DNA from: Akkermansia sp.
Lineage (GTDB): Bacteria; Verrucomicrobiota; Verrucomicrobiia; Verrucomicrobiales; Akkermansiaceae
Direction of reading: 5' to 3'
Assembly: GCA_024405435.1 (NCBI GenBank)
Contig: JAKSOU010000021.1
Coordinates: 1-40,495, forward strand
Length of the DNA stretch: 40,495 bases
Below, piece by piece: positions 8,860 to 17,447 of the stretch (the stretch's first letter is position 1; each line of letters starts with the position of its first letter). The position numbers and the translations under genes were made by a program. The notes under the pieces were generated by a model. That model searched no databases, had not been told where the DNA came from, and saw only the letters and a list, made by a program, of their open reading frames with translations.

Positions 8860-10221
8860 ATGAAAAGGCAATTTTGGATGACGTGCGCGGCCCTGGCCGC
8901 ATTGGCCCTGGCTCCCCTCCACGCGCAGGACGACACGGCCACAGCCGCAGAACCGCAGGCCGTCAATTTGGCGGACGAGGCGGGTGCCGAGGCGGCCTCC
9001 GCCGCGCTCGCCAAGCTGGTGAAGGACCGCGCGGAGAAGGACGACTACCACAATCTGGCGGACGAGCTGCACAAGATGCTGCAGGAGTCCTTCCCGGATG
9101 CGGTGAAGGCGGACGACGGGACGCTGGAGGGCGTGAAGGTGGGCAGCAAGCTCGGCATGCGCGCGCTCAGCCTCTGCCGCGCCCTCAAGATGGCCCTGGA
9201 GGCCCCGCAGGACGGCGACGCCGACAAGCAAAACGCCTTCCTCAAATGGCTCTGCACCAACTCCAAGAAACCCGCCTCCGCGTTCATCTCGGGCATCACC
9301 AAGAACAAGGTGGAGCACAAGGACGCCGTCAAGATGATGGCCGACCTGCGCAAGGCCTACGATGCCGACCCCAAGAAGGCCCTGGCGGACATCAAGGGCA
9401 TCACCGACCCCAAGGCGGGCGGCGTGAGCAAGAAGTTCTACCCGCACCAGAAGAAGGAAATCGACGCCACGGTGAAGAAGCTCCTTGCCCACAAGGACAA
9501 GGGCGTGCCGCACGACCAGCAGGAGGCCGTCAACATGGTCAACGTCTTCCGCTTCCTCTGCGGACTCTCCCCCACCGTCACCTACGACAAGACCTACCAC
9601 GAGGAGGCCCAGCTGGCCGCAGAAACCTGCCGCAAGGCCGGAAAGATCGACCACGGACTTGGCGGCAACACCGACAAGTGCAACCTTTTCCAGGGCCAGA
9701 AGGACGTGCCCGTGGACGACGTGGTGGGCTACGTTGAAGACCCCGGCGAGAACAACCGCGAGGGCCGCGGCCACCGCAGCTGGATCCTGGACCCCGCCAC
9801 CGGCAAGACCGGGTTCGGCGTGGCGGGCGGGTTCGGCGCCATGCGCACCATGGACGGCTCATGCACCGTGCCGCGCCCGGAGAACGGCCACGCCTATCCC
9901 GGCATGGGGTTCTTCCCCGTGGCCTACCTGCACGGCGACGGCTGGAGCTACTACGCTCCCAAGGGCCAGACCGTGCCGGACAACCCCAAGGTGGAGATGT
10001 GGAAGCTCTCCCGCAGCGTGGCGGAGCCGCCCACCGACTCCCAGCTCACCAAGGCAAACTCCATCCCCATCAAGGCTATCTTCAAGGGCTGGGGAAACTC
10101 CGTCACCTTTGAGCCGGACTACTCCAAATTCAAGAACAAGGGCGGCAAGATGGGCGGCGCCTACTGGATCCGCGTCTCCTGGGAGGGCTTCAAGATGGAG
10201 TACGTGGTGGATTTGTACTAG
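8860..10221 (+). CDS. Secreted CAP (SCP/PR-1-like) domain protein
   Basis: 453 residues with a clear signal peptide (MKRQFWMTCAALAALALAPL, likely cleaved after HA at about residue 23). A helical, lysine-rich N-terminal half (about 25-220) of unknown role precedes a CAP domain: EAVNMVNVFRFLCGLSP, YDKTYHEEAQLAAETC, then GENNREGRGHRSWILDP and GKTGFGVAGGFGAM. The order of the conserved His/Glu and GHR-W-L elements matches the CAP superfamily. A tail (about 340-453) with WSYYAPKGQ and YWIRVSWEGFKMEY resembles a beta-rich add-on. CAP proteins are secreted and their bacterial functions remain poorly defined. The ATG at 8860 follows AAGAAGG with 9-base spacing; an in-frame TTG at 8836 is rejected because it overlaps the -10 box. 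Confidence 0.8.
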   Translation: MKRQFWMTCAALAALALAPLHAQDDTATAAEPQAVNLADEAGAEAASAALAKLVKDRAEKDDYHNLADELHKMLQESFPDAVKADDGTLEGVKVGSKLGMRALSLCRALKMALEAPQDGDADKQNAFLKWLCTNSKKPASAFISGITKNKVEHKDAVKMMADLRKAYDADPKKALADIKGITDPKAGGVSKKFYPHQKKEIDATVKKLLAHKDKGVPHDQQEAVNMVNVFRFLCGLSPTVTYDKTYHEEAQLAAETCRKAGKIDHGLGGNTDKCNLFQGQKDVPVDDVVGYVEDPGENNREGRGHRSWILDPATGKTGFGVAGGFGAMRTMDGSCTVPRPENGHAYPGMGFFPVAYLHGDGWSYYAPKGQTVPDNPKVEMWKLSRSVAEPPTDSQLTKANSIPIKAIFKGWGNSVTFEPDYSKFKNKGGKMGGAYWIRVSWEGFKMEYVVDLY

Positions 10222-10263
10222 CGCGCCGCGCCGCGTTCGCTCGCGTGCTGGCTCACTTTGCCG

Positions 10264-10293
10264 TTGCGGGGTGGGCTCCGGTGGTGGTACAAT
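10264..10293 (+). promoter_or_regulatory. Possible sigma70-type promoter of the hydrolase-like gene
   Basis: TTGCGG (10264-10269), 18-base spacer, TACAAT (10288-10293), 11 bases before the ATG at 10305. The leader would be about 4-5 bases. No terminator is seen after the CAP gene, so read-through is also possible. Confidence 0.5.
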
Positions 10294-10304
10294 GGCGCCC
10301 GTAC

Positions 10305-11429
10305 ATGCGCAGGGAACGCCACAGGGGATGGCTCTGGGCGCTGGTGCTGCCGTTGGCGGCGCTGGCGGGCGGGGCGTATTGGCTCTGGTGCGTGGTGGAC
10401 AACCGCGTGCAGCCCCTGCTGCGCCCCGTGAACCCGGCCTACGCCGGCTATGAAAGCGTGCCGGAATCCATACCCGGCATGGCACTGCGCCCATTCACCT
10501 TCACCGGGTGGGACGGCGCCCCCGTGCAGGCGGTGGAGGTGTGGAAGGAGGGCGAGGAAAGCTCCCGCCAGCTCAGCGTCATGGGCGCCTTGGCCACGCA
10601 CGGCGTGGACCGCCTGCATGAAATCGACTACGCTCTGGTGTGCGTGGACTGGGACCACGGCATCCTTTCCGCCGTGCCGCTGGCGGAGGCGCTCACCGCG
10701 GCGGGCCTGCACTGCGTGCTCTGGAACCCGCGCGGGGTGGACGACCGCCGCGCCTACTGCACCCACGGCCTGCGCGAGGCCGCGGACGTGCCGCCGCTCA
10801 TCGACGCCCTGGAGGGGCACTCCGCCAAGGAGCGCCCGGCGGTGGTGGCCGTGGGGCAGGGGTACGGCGCCAACCTGCTGCTGCGCGCCGCCGCGCGCGA
10901 GCCGCGCATCCGCGGGCTCGTCTCCATTGATGCCTTCGCATCCCTCAGCCAGTCCGTGGGCCGCCTGATTGACGGCCAGCTCTCCAAAATCCTGCTGCGC
11001 CAGCTCATGGATATGCGCATCAACAGCGTCACCGGTATGGAGAGCTTCGACGTGGCGCCCGTGCAGAGCGCTTCCGAAATCAGCCGAAACGTGCCCGTGC
11101 TGGTGGTCAACCTGGTGCAGGACAACCCCGTGAGCACCATGGACGACGCCCTGGCCATCTACCGCCGCCTGCGGAGCGATGCCCGCTCCCTGTGGGCCAT
11201 TCGCACCGCGGAGGACGACGCGGAGGACACCGAGCGCAAGATCGAGCTGCTGGAGGGCCCCTCCGGCAAGGAGCACACGGAAATCGAGACCGTGCGCCTG
11301 CTCAACAACGGGGAGGACGCCGTGGTGGACGTCATCCACTGGCTCAACGACTGCGTGGTGGAGAGCATCGTCGCCCCGCCGCCCGTGGACCTGCCGCGCC
11401 CCGTGCCCGGCCCCCAAAGCGAACTCTGA
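10305..11429 (+). CDS. Alpha/beta-hydrolase-fold membrane protein lacking the nucleophile serine
   Basis: 374 residues. After a basic N-terminus (MRRERHRGW) comes one membrane helix (about 9-28). The rest looks like an alpha/beta-hydrolase fold of the CocE/YheT-like kind: a central strand with HCVLWNPRGVDDRR, then the nucleophile-elbow position AVGQGYGANLLLRAA, and later PVLVVNLVQDNPVS where an acid residue is expected. In active enzymes the elbow reads G-x-S-x-G; here it is G-Q-G-Y-G, so the serine is absent and the protein may be a pseudo-enzyme or scaffold. I start at the ATG at 10305 because the upstream in-frame GTG (10245) lies before the promoter. Twelve bases separate its stop from the OmpA-domain gene, so the two are probably co-transcribed. 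The fold is inferred from pattern, not from a search. Confidence 0.6.
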   Translation: MRRERHRGWLWALVLPLAALAGGAYWLWCVVDNRVQPLLRPVNPAYAGYESVPESIPGMALRPFTFTGWDGAPVQAVEVWKEGEESSRQLSVMGALATHGVDRLHEIDYALVCVDWDHGILSAVPLAEALTAAGLHCVLWNPRGVDDRRAYCTHGLREAADVPPLIDALEGHSAKERPAVVAVGQGYGANLLLRAAAREPRIRGLVSIDAFASLSQSVGRLIDGQLSKILLRQLMDMRINSVTGMESFDVAPVQSASEISRNVPVLVVNLVQDNPVSTMDDALAIYRRLRSDARSLWAIRTAEDDAEDTERKIELLEGPSGKEHTEIETVRLLNNGEDAVVDVIHWLNDCVVESIVAPPPVDLPRPVPGPQSEL

Positions 11430-11441
11430 CGCGCCACCGCC

Positions 11442-12857
11442 ATGCCTTCCGATACCGCCAGCAACGTGTATGAGACCGCCGCCGCCCGCCTCGGCAACAG
11501 GAAGCGCCGCGGCTACGAGCTCACGCGCCAGCGCGCCATGTGGCCCATCGTCACCGGGGCCGCGGTGGGCGCCCTGCTGATTCACGCGGTGCTGTACTGC
11601 TTCTTCCCGGAGACCTTCAAGCTGGGCATGGCGCGCTACTTGGTGCCGCCCGTGCAGGACGAGGCGGAGATGCGCGTGGTGGTGCGCGATGCGCCGGAGG
11701 AGGAAATCCAGGCGGATTCCGCAGCGGATGCCGACGAGCCCCAGGAGATGGACGAGGTGCCCTACGAGCCGGACCAGGTGGATATCCTGGATGCCCAGAT
11801 TTCCGAGCTTGAAATCGCACCCGGCGAAACGCAGTCCGCCATCGACATGCCCACCCCGCTGGAGGCCGAGGACGCCGAGGCGGAGCCCGCAGCCCCCACC
11901 GCCATGGATATGCAGGCCTTCGCCATGGAGACCATTAGCGTGGAATCCCTTCCCCTCGCGGAGCCCGCTCCCGTCAACGCCAACGTCACTGTGGCCAATC
12001 CCTCCGTGGATGCGGATGCCGCCGCCGCCGCACTGGAGGCCGACCTCCGCAAATCCGCGGCGGACGCGGCCAAGCTGCCGGCGGACACGCGCGCGCTCAG
12101 CGACCTGCTGGGGGAGCGTGAGCTGGGCGCAAAGTCCGGCGTGGCGCGCCTGGGCGCGGACCTTCTGTTCAAGTTCGACGAGTGCAAGCTGCGCAACTCC
12201 GCGCGCGTCTCCATGCTGCAGCTGGCGGCGCTCATCCAGAAGAACCCGGAGACCTGTTTCCTGATTGAGGGGCACACGGACAGCATCGGCACGCCGGAGT
12301 ACAACGCCCTGCTGGGCCTGCAGCGCGCCGCCGCCGTGCGCGCCTGGCTGGAGGGCAACGGCATCCCCACGGACCGCGTGTTCATCCGCTCCTGCGGCAA
12401 CAACTCCCCGCTCGCGGAACGCTCCGGCGACCGCGACAAGGAGGCCCTCAACCGCCGCGTGGAAATCCACATGCGCAAGCTCGGCGAAACCATCCCTGCG
12501 GGCTTCCTCCCCGCTTCCCACAAGGTGGATACCGCCACCCCCGCCGCCAACCAGATCACCGCCGGTGTGAAGATTCCCGCCCCCGCCCAGCGTGCCGTGC
12601 CGCCGCCCACCCGCAAGCGCGCCGCCGCCCCGGATGCACCCAAGGATGAAATCCCCGTGCCCCAGATAGCCGATACCGCCCCCAAGGCGGAGAAACCCGC
12701 CGCAAAACCCGCGGCAAAGCCTGCTTCCAAACCGGCGGCAAAGCCTGCACCCAAGCCAGCAGCCAAGAAACCCGCGGCAAAGCCTGCGGCCAAGAAACCC
12801 GCCAAGCCCGCCCCCAAGAAGCCCGCAAAGAAACCCGCCAATGCTAAACGACGTTAA
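11442..12857 (+). CDS. OmpA-family peptidoglycan-binding protein with Lys/Pro/Ala-rich tail
   Basis: 471 residues. A cytoplasmic N-terminus of about 33 residues precedes one transmembrane helix (about 34-54, PIVTGAAVGALLIHAVLYCF). An acidic, low-complexity linker (about 70-200) leads to an OmpA C-terminal domain at about 240-350 with LLFKFDECKL, FLIEGHTDSIGTPEYN, LGLQRAAAVRAWL and NRRVEIHMRK, the elements that hold diaminopimelate in peptidoglycan. The last ~60 residues are repeated KPAAKPA / KKPAKPAP units, very basic and histone-H1-like. The protein would tie the inner membrane to the cell wall. The tail, on the periplasmic side, could bind anionic polymers such as teichoic-acid-like glycans, LPS or DNA; that is speculation. 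It shares a probable operon with the preceding hydrolase-like gene and overlaps the next gene by 17 bases. Confidence 0.85.
   Translation: MPSDTASNVYETAAARLGNRKRRGYELTRQRAMWPIVTGAAVGALLIHAVLYCFFPETFKLGMARYLVPPVQDEAEMRVVVRDAPEEEIQADSAADADEPQEMDEVPYEPDQVDILDAQISELEIAPGETQSAIDMPTPLEAEDAEAEPAAPTAMDMQAFAMETISVESLPLAEPAPVNANVTVANPSVDADAAAAALEADLRKSAADAAKLPADTRALSDLLGERELGAKSGVARLGADLLFKFDECKLRNSARVSMLQLAALIQKNPETCFLIEGHTDSIGTPEYNALLGLQRAAAVRAWLEGNGIPTDRVFIRSCGNNSPLAERSGDRDKEALNRRVEIHMRKLGETIPAGFLPASHKVDTATPAANQITAGVKIPAPAQRAVPPPTRKRAAAPDAPKDEIPVPQIADTAPKAEKPAAKPAAKPASKPAAKPAPKPAAKKPAAKPAAKKPAKPAPKKPAKKPANAKRR
12688..12854 (+). repeat. Low-complexity KPAAKPA-encoding tract
   Basis: In-frame imperfect repeats of AAACCCGCGGCAAAGCCTGC type encode the basic C-terminal tail of the OmpA-domain protein. 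Such tracts often vary in length between strains. Confidence 0.7.
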
Positions 12858-13680
12858 GGAGGGGGATACGCCCCAAGGGTTGGCCGCCCCATACTCCGGC
12901 CCCTGCCGCTGGCTCCTGGCCATGGACTACGACGGCACGCTCCGCGCCGCCGATTTGGACGACCCCACGCCCATCGACCCCGGGTTCTTCGGCCTCATGC
13001 AGCGTCTGCGCAGCAGGGGCGTGCGCTGGGGCGTGAACACCGGGCGCGATTTGCCCTACTTCCTGGAGGATTTCGCGGAGGTGGCGCCCTTCCTGCCGGA
13101 TTTCATCTGCACCTGCGAACGCTACGTCTACATGGCGGACGAGGAGGGCCGGCTCCAGCCCCTCGCGGAGCACAACGAGGAGGCCGACCGCGCCACCAGC
13201 GAGCTGCGCTCCGCCATCACCGCTCCCTACGCCGAGTTCATGGAGGCCCTCCGCCGCCGGTACACCAACCTGCATTGGCGCTTCTCCGCGCACGACCCCC
13301 TCTCCATCGAGGCTGAGGACGTGGACACCATGAACCTGCTGGCGGATTTGATAGACCCCTTCCTGGGCGCCTGGGAGAACGTGGTCATGCAGCGCGCCGG
13401 GCGCTACATGCGCCTGGCGGATATCCGATACAACAAGGGAACCGCACTGCAGTGCGTGGCGCAGCGCTGGCACGTGCCGGACGATTCCGTGGCCATGGTG
13501 GGCGACGGCCACAACGACCTGGACATGTTCCGCGCGTTTCCCCGCGGCTTCCGCGCCGCCCCCGGCGAGGCCCACCCGGAGGTGCTGGAGTTCCTCCAGG
13601 CGCACGGCGGCTACATCGCCCCCCGCGGCGGCGTGATGCAGGCCCTCCAGCACTGGCGCAAGTGCATCCTGCACGCCTGA
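12841..13680 (+). CDS. HAD-superfamily hydrolase (Cof/sucrose-phosphatase-like)
   Basis: 279 residues with the full set of haloacid dehalogenase motifs: motif I DYDGTL (nucleophile Asp29, acid Asp31), motif II VNTGRD, the motif III lysine in RYNKGTAL, and motif IV GDGHNDLDM. The cap insertion between motifs II and III (about 75-195) fits the C2-capped Cof or sucrose-phosphate-phosphatase group, which dephosphorylate sugar phosphates; the substrate cannot be told from sequence. The ATG at 12841 lies inside the end of the OmpA-domain gene. An AAGGAGGGGG stretch just after that stop sits 15 bases before an in-frame TTG (12880), so initiation at the TTG, close to motif I, is a real alternative. 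Confidence 0.83.
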   Translation: MLNDVKEGDTPQGLAAPYSGPCRWLLAMDYDGTLRAADLDDPTPIDPGFFGLMQRLRSRGVRWGVNTGRDLPYFLEDFAEVAPFLPDFICTCERYVYMADEEGRLQPLAEHNEEADRATSELRSAITAPYAEFMEALRRRYTNLHWRFSAHDPLSIEAEDVDTMNLLADLIDPFLGAWENVVMQRAGRYMRLADIRYNKGTALQCVAQRWHVPDDSVAMVGDGHNDLDMFRAFPRGFRAAPGEAHPEVLEFLQAHGGYIAPRGGVMQALQHWRKCILHA

Positions 13681-13714
13681 ACAGAAAAAAATCACCCTAT
13701 TTTGCCGATTCCTC

Positions 13715-13743
13715 TTGACTTTTCCGCGGATTCGGATTAAATA
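13715..13743 (+). promoter_or_regulatory. Promoter of the AURKAIP1/COX24-like gene
   Basis: TTGACT (13715-13720), exactly 17 bases, TAAATA (13738-13743). It is one of the closest matches to the sigma70 consensus in the window, as expected for a highly expressed ribosomal gene, and gives a leader of about 75 bases. Confidence 0.75.
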
Positions 13744-13826
13744 TCTGCCCGTTATCCGCATCCGCTCCTTGGATGCAGCCGGCAATTCTCCCGGTAGTGA
13801 GAATCAACGAAAACACCAAGTAAACC

Positions 13827-13931
13827 ATGGGTTCGCTCAAGAAGAGACGTAAGGCCAAGATCAACAAGCACAAGCGCAGCAAGCGCATGCGCCAGAACCG
13901 TCACAAGAAGCGTTTGCGCTACAAGTCCTAA
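13827..13931 (+). CDS. AURKAIP1/COX24 domain protein (mS38/bS22-like ribosomal peptide)
   Basis: A 34-residue, extremely basic peptide beginning MGSLKKRRKAKINKHKRSKR and ending RLRYKS; about 60% of residues are Lys or Arg. It matches the AURKAIP1/COX24 family: mS38 in mitochondria, and a small-subunit protein (bS22) in some bacteria, where it sits near the decoding-side rRNA. The gene has its own strong promoter 85 bases upstream and a strong terminator 46 bases downstream, so it is a monocistronic, highly expressed unit. No Shine-Dalgarno sequence precedes the ATG (the upstream bases are AAACACCAAGTAAACC). It is easily missed by gene callers. The family assignment is confident; ribosome location in this organism is inferred. 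Confidence 0.88.
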   Translation: MGSLKKRRKAKINKHKRSKRMRQNRHKKRLRYKS

Positions 13932-13977
13932 GGCTGCGCGTCTTGGGCTACGTCCGCAAGCCGGCCGTTTGTTTTTC

Positions 13978-14015
13978 ACGGTGTCTCCCCCTTCAGGGAG
14001 GCACCGTTTTGCTTT
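13978..14015 (+). terminator. Rho-independent terminator of the AURKAIP1/COX24-like gene
   Basis: A 12-base stem (ACGGTGTCTCCC with GGGAGGCACCGT, one G-T wobble) closes a six-base CCTTCA loop and is followed by TTTGCTTTT. Confidence 0.85.
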
Positions 14016-14050
14016 TCCCACGCCTCGCGCATCCGCGCGCGGGAACCCGC

Positions 14051-14079
14051 TTGCCTTGGCGGGGGATGTGTGCTAGAGT
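14051..14079 (+). promoter_or_regulatory. Sigma70-type promoter of coaB-rsgA
   Basis: TTGCCT (14051-14056), 17-base spacer, TAGAGT (14074-14079), 7 bases before the coaB ATG at 14087. The geometry matches the amidase promoter and predicts a leaderless mRNA. Confidence 0.68.
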
Positions 14080-14086
14080 GTGGCGC

Positions 14087-14718
14087 ATGAGGTTCTTGAT
14101 CACCGCCGGGCCCACGCGCGAGCCGCTGGATCCCGCACGCTACCTGACCAACCGCTCCTCCGGCCGCATGGGCTATGCGCTGGCGGGCGCGGCGCGGCAC
14201 GACGGCCACGAGGTGCTGCTGATATCCGGCCCCACCACGCTGGATGTGCCGCCGGGCGTGGACTTCATCCAGGTGGAGACGGCGCAGCAGATGTACGAGG
14301 CCGTGCGCGACATGCTGGCTGGGGTGGATGTGGCCATCCTCACCGCCGCCGTGGCGGACTACCGCCCCGTGGCCTACTCCGAGCAGAAAATCAAGAAGCA
14401 GGGGGAGCGCATGGTGCTGGAGCTTGAGCGCACGCCCGATATCCTGGGCAGCATGCGCAGCGTCTTCGGTTTCACCGGCACGCTTATCGGTTTCGCCGCC
14501 GAGACCCGGGACGTGGAGGCCTACGCCCGCGGCAAGCTGGAGCGCAAGCAGTGCGACATGGTGGTGGGCAACGACGTCTCGCGCAGCGACATCGGTTTCG
14601 ATTCCCGCGAGAACGAGGTGGTGCTGGTGTTCCCGGACCACGTGGAGTACCTGGAGAAGGACACCAAGGAGCACATCGCCATGCACATCATCGAACACGC
14701 CACCATCATCCGCCCCAA

Positions 14719-14722
<4 letters not shown>
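14087..14722 (+). CDS. coaB: Stand-alone phosphopantothenate-cysteine ligase (CoaB)
   Basis: 211 residues. Condenses 4'-phosphopantothenate with cysteine in coenzyme A synthesis. Diagnostic segments are ITAGPTREPLDPARYLTNRS, SSGRMGYALA, LTAAVADYRP, the lysine-containing EQKIKK, and the VVGNDVSRSDIGF loop of the nucleotide site. Most bacteria fuse this domain behind a flavin-dependent CoaC decarboxylase; here the protein begins directly at the ligase domain and no CoaC is seen in the window, so the decarboxylase must be a separate gene elsewhere. The ATG at 14087 lies 7 bases after the -10 box. Its TGA overlaps the GTG of rsgA by four bases (GTGA), indicating translational coupling. Confidence 0.92.
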
Positions 14723-15831
<1,109 letters not shown>

Positions 15832-15968
15832 GCGACATGTGGAAATCGTGAGTCGCGTTTCTTATCGGCAGCCTCGCGGCCGCACTCCCGGCCGCATGGC
15901 TCTGTGACGCCGGGAAAGGGAAATAGCGTTGGCGTGGATTCACGCCAACACCCGCCTACCATCAACCA

Positions 15969-16005
15969 CAAAAACGCCCCGCAAGGCACAAGGCCAAGCG
16001 GGGCG
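15969..16005 (-). terminator. Terminator for the minus-strand transglutaminase/thioredoxin-like unit
   Basis: A perfect 8-base stem CGCCCCGC / GCGGGGCG (15975-15982 and 15998-16005) is followed on the minus strand by TTTTTG. The plus-strand side has no T tract. It lies about 80 bases past the stop of the lipoprotein gene. Confidence 0.65.
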
Positions 16006-16038
16006 GTTCATTCACGCGCGCAACGCGCGCCTAACTTT

Positions 16039-16073
16039 CAAATTGTAAATCGTAAATTGTCAATTGTAAATTA
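16039..16073. repeat. AT-rich interspersed repeat, copy 2
   Basis: Three staggered AATTGTAAAT-type units (AATTGTAAATCGTAAATTG, then TCAATTGTAAATTA) form a direct and partly inverted repeat. It is related to 7318-7337 and again follows a GCGCGC inverted repeat. Confidence 0.5.
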
Positions 16074-16082
16074 CTCGGCGGT

Positions 16083-17405
16083 TTACTCGTTGTCGATACG
16101 GATCATGCCGTAGGAATCGCGCTTGTCGCCGTTGTCGAAGATGATGTAGACGTGGGGTTCCTTGAGCTTGGAATCTGCGGTGACGGTGTAGCTGTTGTTG
16201 CGTGGGGAACCGGAGGCCTCGCCCTCGTGCTCGTCCTCGGAAACCAGCTCCTCGCCGTCGTAGAGCATCACCTTCTTGATGCGCAGCGGGTCCTTGCCCT
16301 TGTGGTACATGAACTGCAGGGTGTAGGAGCCGGCATCGGAAATCGGCAGGTCGCCGCGCAGCAGGATGGGCGTGTTGTCGTCCGGGATGCCGCGCGGGGT
16401 CCAGCCTTCCGCGTAGTTGAGCTTCCAGCTCCACACGTCCGGCACCACCTTGGCGCTGCGGCCCAGCAGGGATTCCGGGTCCAGCTCGGCCATGCGCTTG
16501 CACCACCGGGGAATCTGGAGGCTGCCCTTGTAGCCGCCGTCGCGGTGGAGCACGCCGATGACGGCGGCGCACATCTCCTGCTTCTGGGTGGCGGTGTAGG
16601 CGTTGTCTTCAAGCTTGCCCTCCACTTCCTTGATGACATCCTGGATGGCGGCCCACCTGGCTTCCTTGGAGCTGCAATCGGCCACCTGCTTGCGCTTCTC
16701 TCCGGCGAAGCCGAGGCCGTCGAAGGTGACGCGGCGCACGTAGCCGCTCTCGTCCTCCGGGTCCAGCTCCTTGAGCTTCTCCGCGACCTTGTCCGGGCGG
16801 TTGATGCCCTCCATGGTGGAGGCCTCGCCCAGGTACTTGGCGGCCTCCGCGCCGGATGCCGCGGCGGATTTCTTCAGCAGGGCCTCCTGCTGGTGCAGCA
16901 GCTCCAGCTTGCCCGCAACGTCCGCCGCAATGTCCGCAACGGGGCGGGTGAGCATGTCGGGGCCGTACACGTCCGCATAGTGGCGGCCGTCCTTGTCGAA
17001 GAACATGATGGCGGGGTAGGTCTCGTCATGGAACCCGCGGTTCTTCTCCGGGATGGGGCCCCAGAAGGCCTCCTGCTCCTTTTTCACCTTGTCCGTGAGG
17101 TTCTGGTAGACGGGGACGAGCAGCAGGCGCGCGCTTCCGGCGGCCTTCTGGATGTCCGCGTTGGTGATCCACGCCTTGGCGAAGGACTCGCTGTAGCGGT
17201 CCCAGTCCGCGGCGTAGGCGAAGGCAATGTAGCCGTCGTCGGTGACGGATTCCTTGGCCTTGGCGAAGTTCTCCGCCTGGTTGGGGCTCTGCGCGCCTGC
17301 GGCGGGAGCGGTGGGCGGCTGCGGCTCCACGGGGGGAGCCTCCTTCTTCTGTTCGTGGCAGCCCGCCATTCCGACGGCGAGCGCGAGTATCATAAGCCTT
17401 TTCAT
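16083..17405 (-). CDS. Lipoprotein with thioredoxin-like domain and beta-sandwich tail
   Basis: 440 residues. A short lipoprotein signal (MKRLMILALAVGMAGC, Cys16) is followed by a Pro/Glu-rich spacer. Residues about 55-170 look like a thioredoxin fold (YIAFAYAADWDRY, LLVPVYQN, YPAIMFFDKDGRHYADVYG, where YPA would be the cis-Pro turn), but no CxxC pair is visible, so redox activity is unlikely. A helical middle part leads to a C-terminal beta-rich domain (about 300-440; SWKLNYAEGWTPRGIP, SYTLQFMYHKGKDPL, YIIFDNGDKR) resembling binding modules. It lies 42 bases downstream of the transglutaminase-like gene on the same strand, with a terminator after it, so the two probably form one transcript. 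Function is unknown; an envelope role is likely. Confidence 0.6.
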   Translation of the reverse strand: MKRLMILALAVGMAGCHEQKKEAPPVEPQPPTAPAAGAQSPNQAENFAKAKESVTDDGYIAFAYAADWDRYSESFAKAWITNADIQKAAGSARLLLVPVYQNLTDKVKKEQEAFWGPIPEKNRGFHDETYPAIMFFDKDGRHYADVYGPDMLTRPVADIAADVAGKLELLHQQEALLKKSAAASGAEAAKYLGEASTMEGINRPDKVAEKLKELDPEDESGYVRRVTFDGLGFAGEKRKQVADCSSKEARWAAIQDVIKEVEGKLEDNAYTATQKQEMCAAVIGVLHRDGGYKGSLQIPRWCKRMAELDPESLLGRSAKVVPDVWSWKLNYAEGWTPRGIPDDNTPILLRGDLPISDAGSYTLQFMYHKGKDPLRIKKVMLYDGEELVSEDEHEGEASGSPRNNSYTVTADSKLKEPHVYIIFDNGDKRDSYGMIRIDNE

Positions 17406-17447
17406 ATCTGCTGAATCAGTTTGGGGTTAGTCTTGCTTGCTGTCGTG

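Noticed and set aside
15832..16082. A small gene in the rsgA / lipoprotein gap
   Set aside because: Only a minus-strand terminator, a GCGCGC inverted repeat and the AT-rich repeat are seen; no frame has a credible start or composition.
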